Positions 10,964-22,851 are shown, numbered from the stretch's first letter. The stretch is 64,000 nucleotides of DNA from Cryptomeria japonica (GCF_030272615.1 NC_081413.1:560452445-560516444); one strand, 5' to 3'. The notes: generated from the letters alone by a model not told the origin. Numbers and translations are program-made.

Positions 10964-13900
10964 GTGTCGATCGTGAGTGAGTCCAAATTATCATCACTAG
11001 TAGCACCCTCAGGGACAGGTGTCCTCATCCTATGTGATCCTGACCTAGGGCCTTGAAACGAAGCTTGTGCGGGATCCTTATGGGTCGGTTCTTGACCGAC
11101 TCTGAATTTCTTGTAAAACTCCTCCTCCTCTGTAGGTTCATCTGGCTCTCTAAATGTCTCATTGAGTTCATAGTCGCTGGAGGATTTGTCTGAACCCCAT
11201 TCCCACTCATTGGAGTCTGTGGAATAATTATCCTCTTGTTGAACTTCAGCCACTTTGACTCGCCATATCTGTTTTGTTCTCTTATTTTGAATCTTGGGAT
11301 TTAGAAAACCAAGCCCCTTAGAGCGTTCCCTTCTTGTAGTTAGCTCAGGTTGTAGAGGCTCCATGACACCTTCTTTGCGTAGTCCGAGAGGACTCTTTCC
11401 ATCATACCCAAATCTTTGTAGAATTTTGAAACCTTTGCCACAGTTCTCACAGGGTATTATAATTTGATCACGTGTATCATCTTCAGCATCCTTATATAGC
11501 ATTTTATATAAAGTTTCTTCCTCTAGTTCACCCCATTTTTGAAAGACGGTAGGATCCCATTTGAGTAGCATGATGGAGATTTGCTTATTAGGATGTGGCC
11601 TCCCATATTCCTTGGGGGAGTTCATGACTTGTCGTAAGAACATTGTTTGATTCAGAGTGTATTCTCCCATGCCTTTGTCTTGAAACTTGGCTCTAAGTTC
11701 ACCTTGTTTGGATGTCGAGGGCTTTAATGACTCAGGATCAATATATGCTGAAGAAGGAGTAGCCTCACGATTGCTAGGAATGATAGTCTCAGTATGTGAT
11801 CTCAAGTTATTGCAATATATGAATGGATTTGGATCACCATTGACCGTTACCTCGACTCCATTATGAGGAAACTTTATGCACTGATGGTACGTTGATGGGA
11901 CTGCCCTCATTTCATGAATCCATGGACGTCCTAGCAATATGTTATACGTGAGGTCTAAATCCAGGACTTGACAAACTACGTCCTTTGTGACTGGCCCTAT
12001 TCTTAGTGGTAAGATGACCGTGCCCTTGGACGAACGCTCTTCATCATCATAAGCCTTAATAGTGATTTGGTTCATAGAATTCACAGCTTTGTCAGAATAT
12101 CCCAATTGTCTGATGGTGCTCAATGTACAAATATTAAGACCTGCTCCTCCATCTATCAGGACTCGCTTTATTCGGTGTTTATGTATGAAGGCTTCAATAT
12201 GTAGAGGTGCATTATGAGGCTGACTTATGGAGGCATCATCGGCTTCTGTGAATGTGAGGGAGTGTGGAACGGATAGGTATCCCACCATGGCTTGAAACTG
12301 ATCCACATTCAGATCAGTAGGGACAGCAGTATCTCTCAAGGTTTTATCAAGGATAGCTTTATGTGCAGGAGATATGCGTAAGAGCTCAAGAATAGAAATG
12401 AGTGCGGGTGTTTTCCCTAATTGCTCTATAAGATCGTACTCAGGCTTAGTTGACAGAAGATTGGTATTCTTAGTAGAAGTACCTGGCAATGTGATCTTAC
12501 CTCGACGGGTTGTAACATGACATTCGGAGGTAGATGTGGACGAAGATCCCACACCTTTTAGGACAATTTTAGGTCGCTGAGGAGGATTCTCAGGATTTTT
12601 ATTTTTGATAGTAATGGTAGAAATATGATTGTCCATTGAGATGTGATTAATAGTGGAATCATAATTGTAAGATGTTCTAGTGTAATTGGCTTGATCATCT
12701 GTGACTTTGCCTTTTCCCTTGTCATGTTTTGGGAATGGTTCCTTAAACACCTCATGCTCTTGATTAGATGAATGTCCCTCAATCTCAATATCTCCTCTGT
12801 CAATGAGATCTTGTACAATGTTTTTCAACCGATGGCAATTACTTGTCTTGTGACCCTTGCTCTTATGAAATTCACAAAATTCATCATCATTCCACCAGTT
12901 CGGTTTGACCTTTGGTTCATATGGAGGAAAGTCTGGGACCGTGATCACCTTGTTTGCTACAAGCTTTTTGAATACTGATTCAAGTGGTTCTCCCAATGGA
13001 GTATATTTCCTTCGTGGTTTAGCAGCCGTTTGATTGTTCACTTGATTGTTGGTAGAACTTGATCCAGAAAAGACGAACTTTGGTCTCACTGTGTTGGCAT
13101 CAACAACACCATCATTAACTGTGTTCTTGTTCTTGTTCCAAAATTTTGGTTTGTCCTTTCCCTTAAAGTCTTCTTTGTTTTCTTTGAATAGCTTGATTAC
13201 TCCTTGTTCAATTAAGACCTTTTCTGTTGCTAGGCCCTTTTCAATGACATCCTTAAATGTAGACAAACAAGCTTTTCTGAGATCATAGCCAATAGCCTTG
13301 TTAACATTTTGTGTGAACATCTCCACCATTTGTTTCTGTGGGATTTCACAAGAGCATCTGCTAGCTAAGTTTCTCCATCTTTGTAAAAATGACGCAAAAG
13401 ATTCTCCTTCTTTTTGTTTCGTATTGCACAAGGTAGTAACTGAGACATCTGTTTCAATGTTGTAAGAAAAATGCTGAATGAATGCTTCTGCTAAGTCGCC
13501 CCATGACTTAATACCAGGAGGTAATTGAGAAAACCATTCCATCGCTTGATCTCCTAAGCTCTGTGGGAACAACCTCATTAAGTATGTTTCTTCTGCGGCC
13601 ACCTCAATGCAAGCTGTGAAGAATTGTCTTATGTGTGCCTTAGGGTCTCCTCTCCCTCTATATTTGTCGAATTTTGGTGTCACAAAGTGCGGAGGAAACG
13701 GAGGCATTGGAATGCTCTTATCGAAGGGATAAGGGCATATATCTCTCATAGTATATGTAGGTTTGGATGTACTCATGTCCTCCACTTTCTTTTGTAGATC
13801 TCTAATTTGTTGCTCCAAATTATTTTTGGGAGGAGATTGATTTCTTGTAGCATACCCCATGTTTGAAACACCCATTTGAGGAGGAGCTTGTTGCATGTAT

Positions 13901-14676
13901 GGATGATACTGATCGTAGACATGTCCATATGGAGGTCTATATTGTTGCGACATATATGGAGCACTTGGCATAATTTCTTGTTGAGGGACCCCATATCTGT
14001 TTTGTGTGTATAAACCATATTCAATAGGCCTTTCATTTTCCATTGTGTTGCCCCCAATTTTGACATGAGGTCTCCTTGTGTCAAAATTTTGAGGATGTCC
14101 TTGTGTATCCATTTGTCTTGGTTGACCCATATCTTGAGCATGTGTTTGAACATAAGGCCTCCATGATGGTCTTTGAGTGTAAGTATCATGCATTTGAGCT
14201 TGTGTATGTGGGATCGCTGGTTTCTAAAGCAAAACTGATGGTGACTCCGGCATCATATTATTTGGTCCTCCACTATTAAGTTGAGTTTGTTGTGAAGGTC
14301 TACTTTCCATAAGTTGAGATAAGTCAAAATCATGTGGTATTTTAGCTCCACTTTGTGCCATCATGTTTAGGAAATATTGACAATCTCTCCTCATTATCTC
14401 TTCAACCAATCTATTGAATTGAGGATCCATTATAGATTCTTGTATGTCTGCTGATAGTATTGAAGAATTGTCCACATTATCATTGAGTGTAGCATTGTTG
14501 TTTATAGTGTTTGCGCTTTCCACATTTGGATTGTGTCTATAAACATTCATGTCTGGTAATGTAGTGTGCTCAGGATTGTAGAAGACATCATTGTCATACT
14601 CATAAGAACTCATGTTTACGGACCCTTGAGCTTCTTGGACTATTCTCCTAGATTTTTGAAGACGGGTTTCAACCAT
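10948..14676 (-). pseudogene. gag: Tat gag, protease and G-patch polyprotein
   Basis: The frame begins at ATG 14676 and runs to 10948 with one internal TAG (14224-14226). After that stop, the main 1,081-residue stretch has a Gln/Pro/Tyr-rich N-terminus and a short coiled coil (about 125-140). A Retrotrans_gag domain follows (about 185-300, with MEWFSQLPPG and FASFLQRWRNL). A CEFH..GHKTSNC zinc finger lies near 437-450, and an aspartic protease with the LIDGGAGLNI active site near 680. After the protease comes a G-patch-like segment (about 914-965: GFKILQRFGYDGKSPLG and, later, KGLGF). The C-terminal tail is acidic. Gag forms the particle, and protease cleaves the polyprotein. The frame ends just after the 13-bp duplication. 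Confidence 0.92.
10951..10976. repeat. 13-bp tandem duplication at the gag/pol boundary
   Basis: GTGTCGATCGTGA occurs twice in a row (10951-10963, 10964-10976). Thirteen is not a multiple of three, so the second copy puts the gag-protease and pol frames out of register. With one copy the two would share a frame. Confidence 0.9.
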
Positions 14677-15167
14677 GAACTAGGTGTTTAGCAATATGTG
14701 AGAAACTAGATGAAGAATGACAAGAGTATGGAAGACTAAGAGTTGTATGGAATGTAAATGAATCTGAAGTTTACTTGCAATGTCCAAAGTGTAAGACCAA
14801 GTATGTATGTAGTAGAGTAGGTGTGACTTCCAAAGAGAGGATAGTTTCTCTTGATGAGGTAAGCTGACCTTGACTCTAAGTAAGACCAAATGAGACCCAA
14901 AGGTAAGAAACCTTGATGAGGGACCACTTAGCAAAGTGTAGTAGTATGTAGTGTGTTGACAAAGTATAGTGAGGACAAGCAAGTGACCTTTTGACTCAAG
15001 TTTAGACAAGTATGAATGTAAAATGAGATGTGAAGCAATGATGGACTGTGTAAGACCCAAAGACAGGTTGAATGCTAGATGAAACCTGAAGAGACAACCT
15101 AGGAAGCTCAAGTATGCCGAAACTGATTTCTTTGTTTGTTTGACTGTTAAACTTTTCAAATCCTGAC

Positions 15168-15445
15168 ACAGACGCCTCTGTATACTTCACAGACGTGGTT
15201 TTAAGACACAGACGCTACTCTGTTTGACGCAGACGTGATTATGAGATTTTCCTGTTGATGTTTGCTGGGACTGTAACAGTTTTTTGCAATTGTGGACATA
15301 GACGCGCCTGTATACTTCACAGACGCGATTTCCAGACACAGACGTGTCTCTGTTCGACACAGACGCTGATAAAAACACAGACGCTATTCTGTACTTCACA
15401 GACGCATTTATCTGACACAGACGCGGTTTTAACAGACACAGACGC
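15168..15445 (-). repeat. 20-bp motif array A in the gag leader
   Basis: The plus strand reads ACACAGACGCG-type units (4 units, a unique gap of about 50 bp, then 8 units). On the element strand this is CGCGTCTGTGT, the same sense orientation as the motif has in the PMD intron. Confidence 0.85.
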
Positions 15446-16039
15446 GTTTCTGTAACCTTAGTGCAATCTTTCCTATCTGTGAATTTGTTTTGTTGTGACC
15501 AAATCTGATTTTTCGACTGTTTTTCGTGACAAGAGGACACAGTGTTGATGACCCAATGTTTGCAGACTGTTTAGACTCCAAAAAGTGTGTTGTTTGATGT
15601 AAAAAGTTTTTGCATACACTTGAAGACACAAAAGACACAATGTTTTGCTGTTTTGTCTTGATTGTTTGAATGTTTATCATAAGTCAAGCACAATTCTTAT
15701 GGCTGGCCAGGACAATAATTGTTGATCCCACATGGGGTTTTACCCCCGAGGCTACGCTATTCAGAGCGGATACTTAGATGCTTGACCTCACTAGCTCCAC
15801 CCTCGGCACTCACTTCTCGAGTCAGCCAAGCATCAGTCCCCATGAAAACTCCCCATGGCGAACTTTGTATCTCTACTAAGAACCGTGTGTGTGTGGGCCG
15901 CTACCAGAGGTCCGACCTCCTGCCTCAACAACTAGAAGGATTTGGGCATCTAAAACAATGAGGTGCTAGTAAGGGCATCCGCTCGTGTGGCCATACATGC
16001 GGCACTTTCAGCTCTGTAAATACAGAAGGCTCCCAGCCG

Positions 16040-16080
16040 GTAGGGCTTACGCCCTACAAATGATCAAATAAATTTGATCA
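16040..16080. repeat. Two adjacent hairpins in the leader
   Basis: GTAGGGC-TTAC-GCCCTAC (16040-16057) has perfect 7-bp arms. TGATCAAA-TAAA-TTTGATCA (16061-16080) has perfect 8-bp arms. They sit between the two arrays. A dimerisation or packaging role is a guess. Confidence 0.6.
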
Positions 16081-16682
16081 AACGGGTTTATGGGGAGACA
16101 TAGTGTCGGTATGAACTAATCAGCACACGTTATTCATAGTTTTCACCATGAATAAATTTGATTATAGTGGCTTGGAAGAAGATGGCTTTTCTTTTGCTAC
16201 CACTTGGGTCGTTCTCTTCTCACTAGTAGTCCTAATGACCACACGGGAAGACAGGCCCTCTAAAGAATAAACAAAAAGAGCCTATTGCTCAAGACACAAA
16301 AGACAATGGTTCAATTTTAGTGCACCAATTGAAGTGTTTGCTTAAGCTATGAAAACAAGGCACACAATAAAATTACAAAAAAACCCTAGCCAAGGCCCTG
16401 CAACAAAATTGTTAGTAGTTTGGGTTGTTTCAAATGATAACCCCTTCCTGCAAGCACACAAGTTAGGTAAATTTTAGAAAACCCAAAAAGACTTTGTGAA
16501 AAGGGGCCTTCAACAAAAACGTATTTGCCTCCAAAGCAAGCTGCACAAATCAGGTTAGCTAGATCTGCAAAAGTTAGCCAAAAATAAACTAGATCTGAAA
16601 CCCTAAGTACAAAATCCGAAAACCCGAATCGAAAAACTTGAAAAATTTGCAAAACAGAATGCACAGATGCTGTTATACCAGA

Positions 16683-16925
16683 CACAGACGCGTCTGTCCG
16701 ACACAGACACGGTTCTGTGATTCGCAGACGCGATCTAAGAACACAGACGCTTCTTTAGACTACAGACGCGATAAGATGATGCATAGACGCGATTCAGAAT
16801 CATAGACGCGACTTTCAGAAACCTGCAAAAATAGAGAATGACAGAAACACAGACGCGATCCAAGATATCACAGACGCCTCTGAAATACAAAAACGCGATC
16901 CGAACACTCGCAGACGCGGAAAAAA
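16683..16925 (-). repeat. 20-bp motif array B in the gag leader
   Basis: About 11 degenerate units of the same motif, in the same orientation as array A, with a short interruption near 16825-16845. It ends about 100 bp from the primer site. Confidence 0.85.
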
Positions 16926-17012
16926 CCTAAAATGTCGTCGAAATCGTCCAATCTGCAACTTCAAAAATGCAAAATCTGCAACAAAAATGTTAAATGCAAA
17001 GGGACAAGAGTC

Positions 17013-17030
17013 CCACCGGGCGTGCCAAAA
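17013..17030 (-). other. Primer binding site of the Tat element
   Basis: Directly inside the 5' LTR the minus strand reads TT then TGGCACGCCCGGTGGGAC. The TGG start matches a tRNA ending in CCA. I cannot name the tRNA with confidence. Confidence 0.7.
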
Positions 17031-17818
17031 TGTATATGGTGAAAATGGATAGCAAATAACAACAATATTGAAAGACTAAAATGGATTCAACCACCAAACC
17101 CTAGCCTAACAATGAACAAAGATCCACCATAACATATGAAGATAACCTAAGACAATGCAAATAACTCAAAATCACAAAGATTATACCATCACATGTCCAC
17201 TAGGGTTTTGATCTCCATTCTTCCTATCTCCATTGATCTTGTTTGATATGCTTGCTCTCAGATTTTTGTATGCACAAGAGCTCAACAAAGAACGGAATGT
17301 GGTTGCAAGTAGAATTGTAGTGTAGTCAATTGATCAAGTAGTTAGGCATGTCTCATTAGGGATTAGGGTTTGACAATGAAGAAAGCATCTCCTTAAATAG
17401 AAGACACAATATGAAATGGAGGGTTAAGATTGAGAGGTGTAAAAAGAGAGGTCGGCTAGGATTAGAGGGTAGGTATAAGAAATACCAAAATAATGAAAGG
17501 GGTAGGTAGTGTAGGAATTAAGAGATGAATGACATGTGTCATGTGTAGAAAAAGATAATGAATTAATTAAATAAATAAAGATTTATTTAATTAATAGAAG
17601 AAGTAGGACAATTAAATAAATAAAATATTTATTTAATTTAGGAAAGGGATAATTTAAATAAATAAATGTATTTATTTAAATGAGAAATAAGGCTAGAAGA
17701 GGATAAATGAATTAATTAAATAAATAAAGATTTATTTAATTAATAGAAGAATTAGGCTTAGATAATTAAATAAATAAAATATTTATTTAATTAGACATGA
17801 CAATTTTGAGTGTCTACA
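17031..17818 (-). repeat. 5' LTR of the Tat element
   Basis: It is 788 bp, identical by eye to 1540-2327, and has the same TG..CA ends and five U3 palindromes. The right end abuts the ATGAT target duplication. Confidence 0.95.
17392..17399 (-). promoter_or_regulatory. TATA-like box in the 5' LTR
   Basis: The minus strand reads TATTTAAG about 420 bp into the LTR, downstream of the palindrome-rich U3. It is the best promoter candidate for the genomic RNA; support is motif and position only. Confidence 0.35.
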
Positions 17819-17823
17819 ATGAT

Positions 17824-18729
17824 GACTTCTATATGTCATGATCTCTATGTTTGCATGACATCTATGTGTTTGGAACTTTATTATTGTTGAATGTGGCATC
17901 AACAATCTGTATATTAATGATGAGATCTTTGTAGACCTAAGGAGTGTATGTCTTAGTGTCTTTATGTGTTAAAATAACAACATTCTTGATATTTATTATT
18001 CAATGCCCTACATAGACTAATTTGGCTTAGAAAATGAAGTTTTTATTTGGCTTTGTCCCTTTGTGCTACTACATAGACTGCATCTTTGTGTTCTCTTCAA
18101 CGTGATTTAGGACAATCTTTTTTACATCCTTTCTTCTCATTCTTCGTGATTGTTGTCAACTATCCATAAGCACTATTCTATCTTTATATCACTGAAATGG
18201 TGACCTTGGATTGTATAGAAAAGTTTATTTTCCTTTATCTATACCATTGGTTGATGCAAAACTCTTCTCTAATGCTTCTTTTCTCCTTATAAATAAGCCC
18301 TTTTATTTATACCTTCTTATTTTGTGGCCTCTTATTGATTCATTTCGGCTATTGATTTACTCCCTTATTAGACAGGGGTGTCTTAAGATTGGTCTCTAAT
18401 TTTGGACCTATAATTTCTCTTTTCATAATACTATGAACACCTTATTATACTAACACTATAACAATCATATGAGTGAATATACGTGCCTTGTTTTACCCTT
18501 CATGTTATCCACTATATTATATCTTGATGTTTCAATTGTATGATACTTTATTTTCCATGCGTTGAGATTGTACGAAGACTGTATTTATTGATAATGATTT
18601 CCAAGTTAACTACTGCTACAACTATGAAAAGAATGTTGTTCTCTATTTTGGAAGGCTGGAATCATGTTTTGCCTTGTATACTTTCTTTTGGCTATTGTGG
18701 ACAGAGCTATTTACTATTTACTATCCTTA
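17824..18729. other. AT-rich background flank, no gene seen
   Basis: This continues the sequence of 1-1534 across the Tat insertion. Short ORFs are present but none resembles a protein I know. Confidence 0.5.
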
Positions 18730-18734
18730 GGCAT

Positions 18735-20289
18735 TGTTAGTTAAATGAGAGGGGGGGGGGTGAATTAGATAAACTCACAATTCAATGTTCTAATTAGATT
18801 CAACCTTGGTAGAACTTACTTGATATGCAACTATGACTGTAAATCATTCGAACTCATAAATTGATAAACTTGAAACATCAAAACACATTTAACACCATAT
18901 TTAACGTGGAAACCCTAATAGAGAAAAACCACTATGGGATTTCAGACCCACAAAGAAAATATACTCTTCTAGAGTATGCTTGGTTAAAAGAAAATCCTAT
19001 TAAAGATTACATAAACACATTGCTAGATGTGACCCGGTCAAGGGATTTCCCTCAGATCTACTAGAATCTTGCACTTTGTTAGAAGTGACCTTGTCAAAGG
19101 ATTTCAAACACTTAATTAGAAAGTTACCTTGCTAGAGGATTTACAAATAAGACTGTTAGGTCCACTCAGTTAAGAGATTTCCTGTCACTTACAAAAATAA
19201 ATAACAGTAATAAAATATATCTGCAACTTCACATCTAAAATGTTATAGCAACCTCTATGTGCTCAAAATAATCTTGTCATAAGACTTATCTTCCTCCTTA
19301 CTGGGCTTCTCACTTTGTTCTTCAATCAGATCTTCAATCTTCTATACTCGGTAATCACCTCTGCAACATCACTGCTCTTCTATTTGCCTGCATCTTTATT
19401 CATCAAATTTTCTTTATTTATAAGGAATTCCTAACCGCTTAATCTCCTTAATCACATTTCCCATGATTAATCTTAGCCATTAGATCTTCAAACTTGACTA
19501 GGTTCATTGAATCCTTTGAATTGAAAAATGTTTTACCTTGCCTTGAAACTTGTATTCCTTCCTTGGTACTTGTGCTCGGTTATGACCGTTCAATCTATGT
19601 TGTAGATCTAACTCTTAAATTTTCATTGTTGTTGATCCTTAACAAACTTCTTTCATGACATTTCAATCTTTTATAAATCTCTAGCTCATTGGAATCCTTC
19701 ATTTAATAATGTATTTATTCATCCAATGCATTCTATTACTGCTCGGTTGATACTCGGTTAATTCTGAACTTTACTCTGTAGACATTCTGTATTTGTCTTG
19801 GTTACTGTCTCGATATCTTTTCTTGCTGACGATGCTTGGTGACTTCTTTCTTTTTTAATCGACATCGATAACCTTGGAGTATACCGACTGGCTCCTTGCT
19901 CGGTAAAATAAAATAGTTTCAAACCTTTACTCATTCTATTGCATGAAATCTTTTCTCCTTATTTAGTCTTTGAGTACACATATATAGGATATCAAAACAA
20001 TCAAAATATCATAATCTCATCACTGTCTAACTCGGTAATAGTTCCCCATTGAATAACATTACTCCCCTTCATTTTCACATTCTTTCTGTGTCACTTACCC
20101 ACATCTTTATACTTATCAAAACATACTCTTTAAGATATGCAACATCATACTGAATTAGAAAATCAATTGCTTGACATCAATGACAAAATAATATTATCAA
20201 GACAGTAATCATCCTTTATCAATTATACCATCAATCTTCAACAAACTTCTCAATATCATCATACGAACAAACTTATTGTAATGCCAACA
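18735..20289 (-). repeat. 3' LTR of outer Copia
   Basis: On the plus strand it starts TGTTAGTTAAATGAGAGG and ends AATGCCAACA. A G-run (about 18751-18760) followed by GTGAATTAG lies near the left end, and a conserved hairpin-like GGGAAAAACCACT..GGACCCAC-type block near 18920-18955. Several short ORFs inside are not genes. Confidence 0.9.
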
Positions 20290-20302
20290 ATCTCCCCCTT
20301 TG
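20290..20302 (-). other. Polypurine tract of outer Copia
   Basis: The minus strand reads CAAAGGGGGAGAT directly before the LTR start TGTTGGCATTAC, a classic Copia polypurine tract. Confidence 0.85.
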
Positions 20303-20658
20303 GAATTGATGGCAATACCAACTTGATTTATTCCAATTGATTCGATCTATTGTTATTCTTCTCCTGTTATCCTTGAGCTATAAACTTCTCCTGTAATCTT
20401 CTCCCCCTATCCTTAGTCTTCTCCCCCTTTGACAACAATGCCAAAAGTAAAACTAATCCATGATTACTTCCCCTTTGAAGTAATTTCCTTGCTGTTAAAA
20501 CATATACAAATGTATCATCTCAATCTTGGTCAGAGCATCTTGTCTTCATTCATTGTTTCTTGCACAACTTTAGACAACCTCCTAAAGTGTGTAAATCAGC
20601 ATCAACTCACAAATAGTATTCTATAGAGTCATAGAATTGATGCTTTCACCGAACTCTG

Positions 20659-20884
20659 TCAGTGAGTACTAGATAGGGGTAGGAAACCTAACTTACTTCT
20701 GAGATACTCAAAAGTGTCCCTTGGCAGTGGCTTTGTGAAGATGTCTGTTATTTGTTCCTTTGTGCTAACATATTCTAGCACAACTTTCTTTTCTTGAACT
20801 TCTTCTCTTAGATAATGATACTTTATAGAAATAAGCTTTGTCTTAGAGTAAATTACTAGATTCTTTGAAATGTTAATAGCACTT
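20659..20884 (-). pseudogene. Outer Copia RNase H, C-terminal part
   Basis: The segment after the nested insertion starts at the NTSAINISKNLV motif and ends with EYVSTKEQITDIFTKPLP and a stop at 20659. It is the normal end of a Copia polyprotein. It is separated from the rest of its RNase H (28533-29132) by the 7.6-kb inner element. Confidence 0.88.
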
Positions 20885-20889
20885 GTATT

Positions 20890-22518
20890 TGATAACTCAA
20901 TGATGAACCAATAGTACCAAACCGGTACTGAGAGGGGGGGGAGGGGTGAATCAGTACAAATGAAAATACAGTCCAAAACTGGTTTGACAACAAATACTAC
21001 AAATACTCCAAATGACTAGCAAGCAGTGATACTAGTTGAAACAGAGTGCAACCGATAAGACCCAGAATAACTAAAACAATCGTAAATTGGTCACTCACTA
21101 AGCTTTCCTCTTAGCTCAATATGATTGTACCATTACACCCTCATGCATGAACAGGTAAACTATCATCTGATCTTCACAACAGTTAGTTCAGTATGTTTTA
21201 TAGACAGGCACAAAACACAAAACCATCATATGCTCAACAGGTAATAATAAAGCATCACAAGATAAAAGCATCACACATGACACACATATTTTTCACATGG
21301 AAACCCAACTGGGAAAAACCACGGTGGGGATGAATACCCACAAGCTACTTTTTGAAATATTTAGAAGTTTGCTTTGTTAGGAGCCTTGTCCGATTAAAGA
21401 CATTACAATAGGTTCTGCTAGGAACCGATCTTGTTAGGGATCACTCGATTAAGGGATGGCTACAATACCCGGTTAAGGGTTAAACCCTGTTGAGGTTACC
21501 TTGTTAGAGGATTTCAAGAACTCAATAGCTAAAGGATCTCCAAAGCTCTATAGCTTCTCAGAACTCATTAACTTCGAGTTACCCGGTTAAGGGATTTGAA
21601 TCAAGCCGGTTAAAGCTACCCTGTTAGGGGATTTGTATCAAGCCGGTTAAGGCTACCCTGTTATGGTATTTCACAACTGTTGAAGTGGTTAGAGATCAAC
21701 GAGAATTACAATGATCTGGTAACAACACTCAATGCTAATGCAGATCTGTTTTGGCTCCTCTTCACCTTCTGCACATTCACTTTGCAGGTATCTCTTCTCT
21801 CCTTTGGTCTGGCAAGAATCATGTATCACTTCCCTTGGATACACACACACAACTTTTGCCAACAACTTTAGAAAGAAACACAACATCGACCTTATAGGAT
21901 ACATACAGGTCGGTAGCAAAAACCCTAAACCCTAAACCTGTTGGGTTAAGAAATTCAAGCGGTTTAATCCTAACTGTTGAATCATACTGCATTAAATGCA
22001 ACAATCTTGAATCAATCTCAAGACATTCTCCATCATCCATTATCCATTGATTTCATGGTGGCTGGTAACTCATCATGCATTATCACCATTTGACAAAATT
22101 TGCACATTCCTGAGGTAGATAGGAATAGTCTTCTTCATGCAAGATCCTTCACGCGCATAGAGCTTATGTGGCAACATGATCTGTTCTCCATTATATTGCT
22201 AACTCATCACACAAAGATCACCGATTGAGTCACATAGGCTTGAGATACTCCAACTAAAAATCCTGAAGTGGAAACTACATACCAGCCGGTAGTCACACAA
22301 TGCTTCCATGTGCCGGTTCCCATAACTACATGCTGGTTCATCTTGAACAAATATGTCGCTTCACTTTGGCATATAAACTAGTTCATACATATGCTGGTTC
22401 TCTCTTTTCACCTATCACTCGCATATCACATGTGTTGGTTCACATCATGTCACATATTGACATCAATGACAACATACAATATCATTATATCTTCATGCCG
22501 GTTCACATAATGCCAACA
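20890..22518 (-). repeat. 3' LTR of inner Copia
   Basis: Starts TGATAACTCAATGATG and ends TGCCAACA on the plus strand. It contains a G-run near 20932-20945, a series of short repeats of the type CCGGTTAAGG..GTTAGGGGATTT (about 21450-21670), and two and a half plant telomere units (AAACCCTAAACCCTAAACC, about 21920-21938). Confidence 0.9.
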
Positions 22519-22531
22519 ATCTCCCACTTTG
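22519..22531 (-). other. Polypurine tract of inner Copia
   Basis: The minus strand reads CAAAGTGGGAGAT directly before the 3' LTR. Confidence 0.8.
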
Positions 22532-22851
22532 GCATTGATGGCAATATACAAAGATATCTTTGCTTCACATCTTCTCCCCCATTTGCTACAGATATCTTTT
22601 CCGCTTCACTCCTTCTCCCCCTTTGACAACAATGCCAAAGTGGAGGCACAAGCATCTCTGTTTCATTATGCTGCTCCCCCTGAGGAGTAGCATCCTTCAA
22701 CACATCAATCAACAAAAATTTGACTAGGCAATACTTGACTGATGTGGAACATATACTTTTAGTTCACCTCCTGAAGGGGTAATACCCCCAATTCACCTCC
22801 TAAATGCACAAATGTAGTCTTTGGGAGAGGCTTGGTGAATATGTCTGCTAA

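Larger units (their letters stand above)
14677..17012 (-). other. Untranslated 5' leader of the Tat element
   Basis: About 2.3 kb separate the primer site from the gag ATG. Within it are two arrays of the 20-bp motif (15168-15445, 16683-16925), a GC-richer middle block (about 15715-16060) of unusual composition with no long ORF, and two adjacent hairpins at 16040-16080. Long leaders are usual in Tat elements. A leader intron cannot be excluded; I found no convincing donor and acceptor pair. Confidence 0.6.
1540..17818 (-). mobile_element. Complete Ty3/Gypsy Tat-lineage LTR retrotransposon carrying an antisense PMD gene
   Basis: The element is delimited by two 788-bp direct repeats (1540-2327 and 17031-17818) that start and end TG..CA, and by a perfect 5-bp target duplication ATGAT (1535-1539 and 17819-17823). 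Coding order on the minus strand is gag, protease, G-patch, RT, RNase H, a second archaeal-type RNase H, integrase. The second RNase H and the long non-coding 3' region are hallmarks of the Tat/Ogre group. A primer site lies inside the right LTR and a polypurine tract inside the left one. Between pol and the 3' LTR there is a spliced gene on the other strand (2672-5477). The LTRs match base for base in my reading, so insertion is recent, yet gag, pol and the PMD gene contain stops and gag/pol a 13-bp duplication. The copy therefore looks non-autonomous. Confidence 0.95.

Noticed and set aside
16040..16057. Rho-independent-type terminator hairpin
   Set aside because: Plant nuclear DNA; no T-run follows and such terminators are not expected.
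21680..22626. Small ORFs inside the Copia LTRs
   Set aside because: Repeated in both LTR copies with stops and frameshifts; LTR sequence, not genes.
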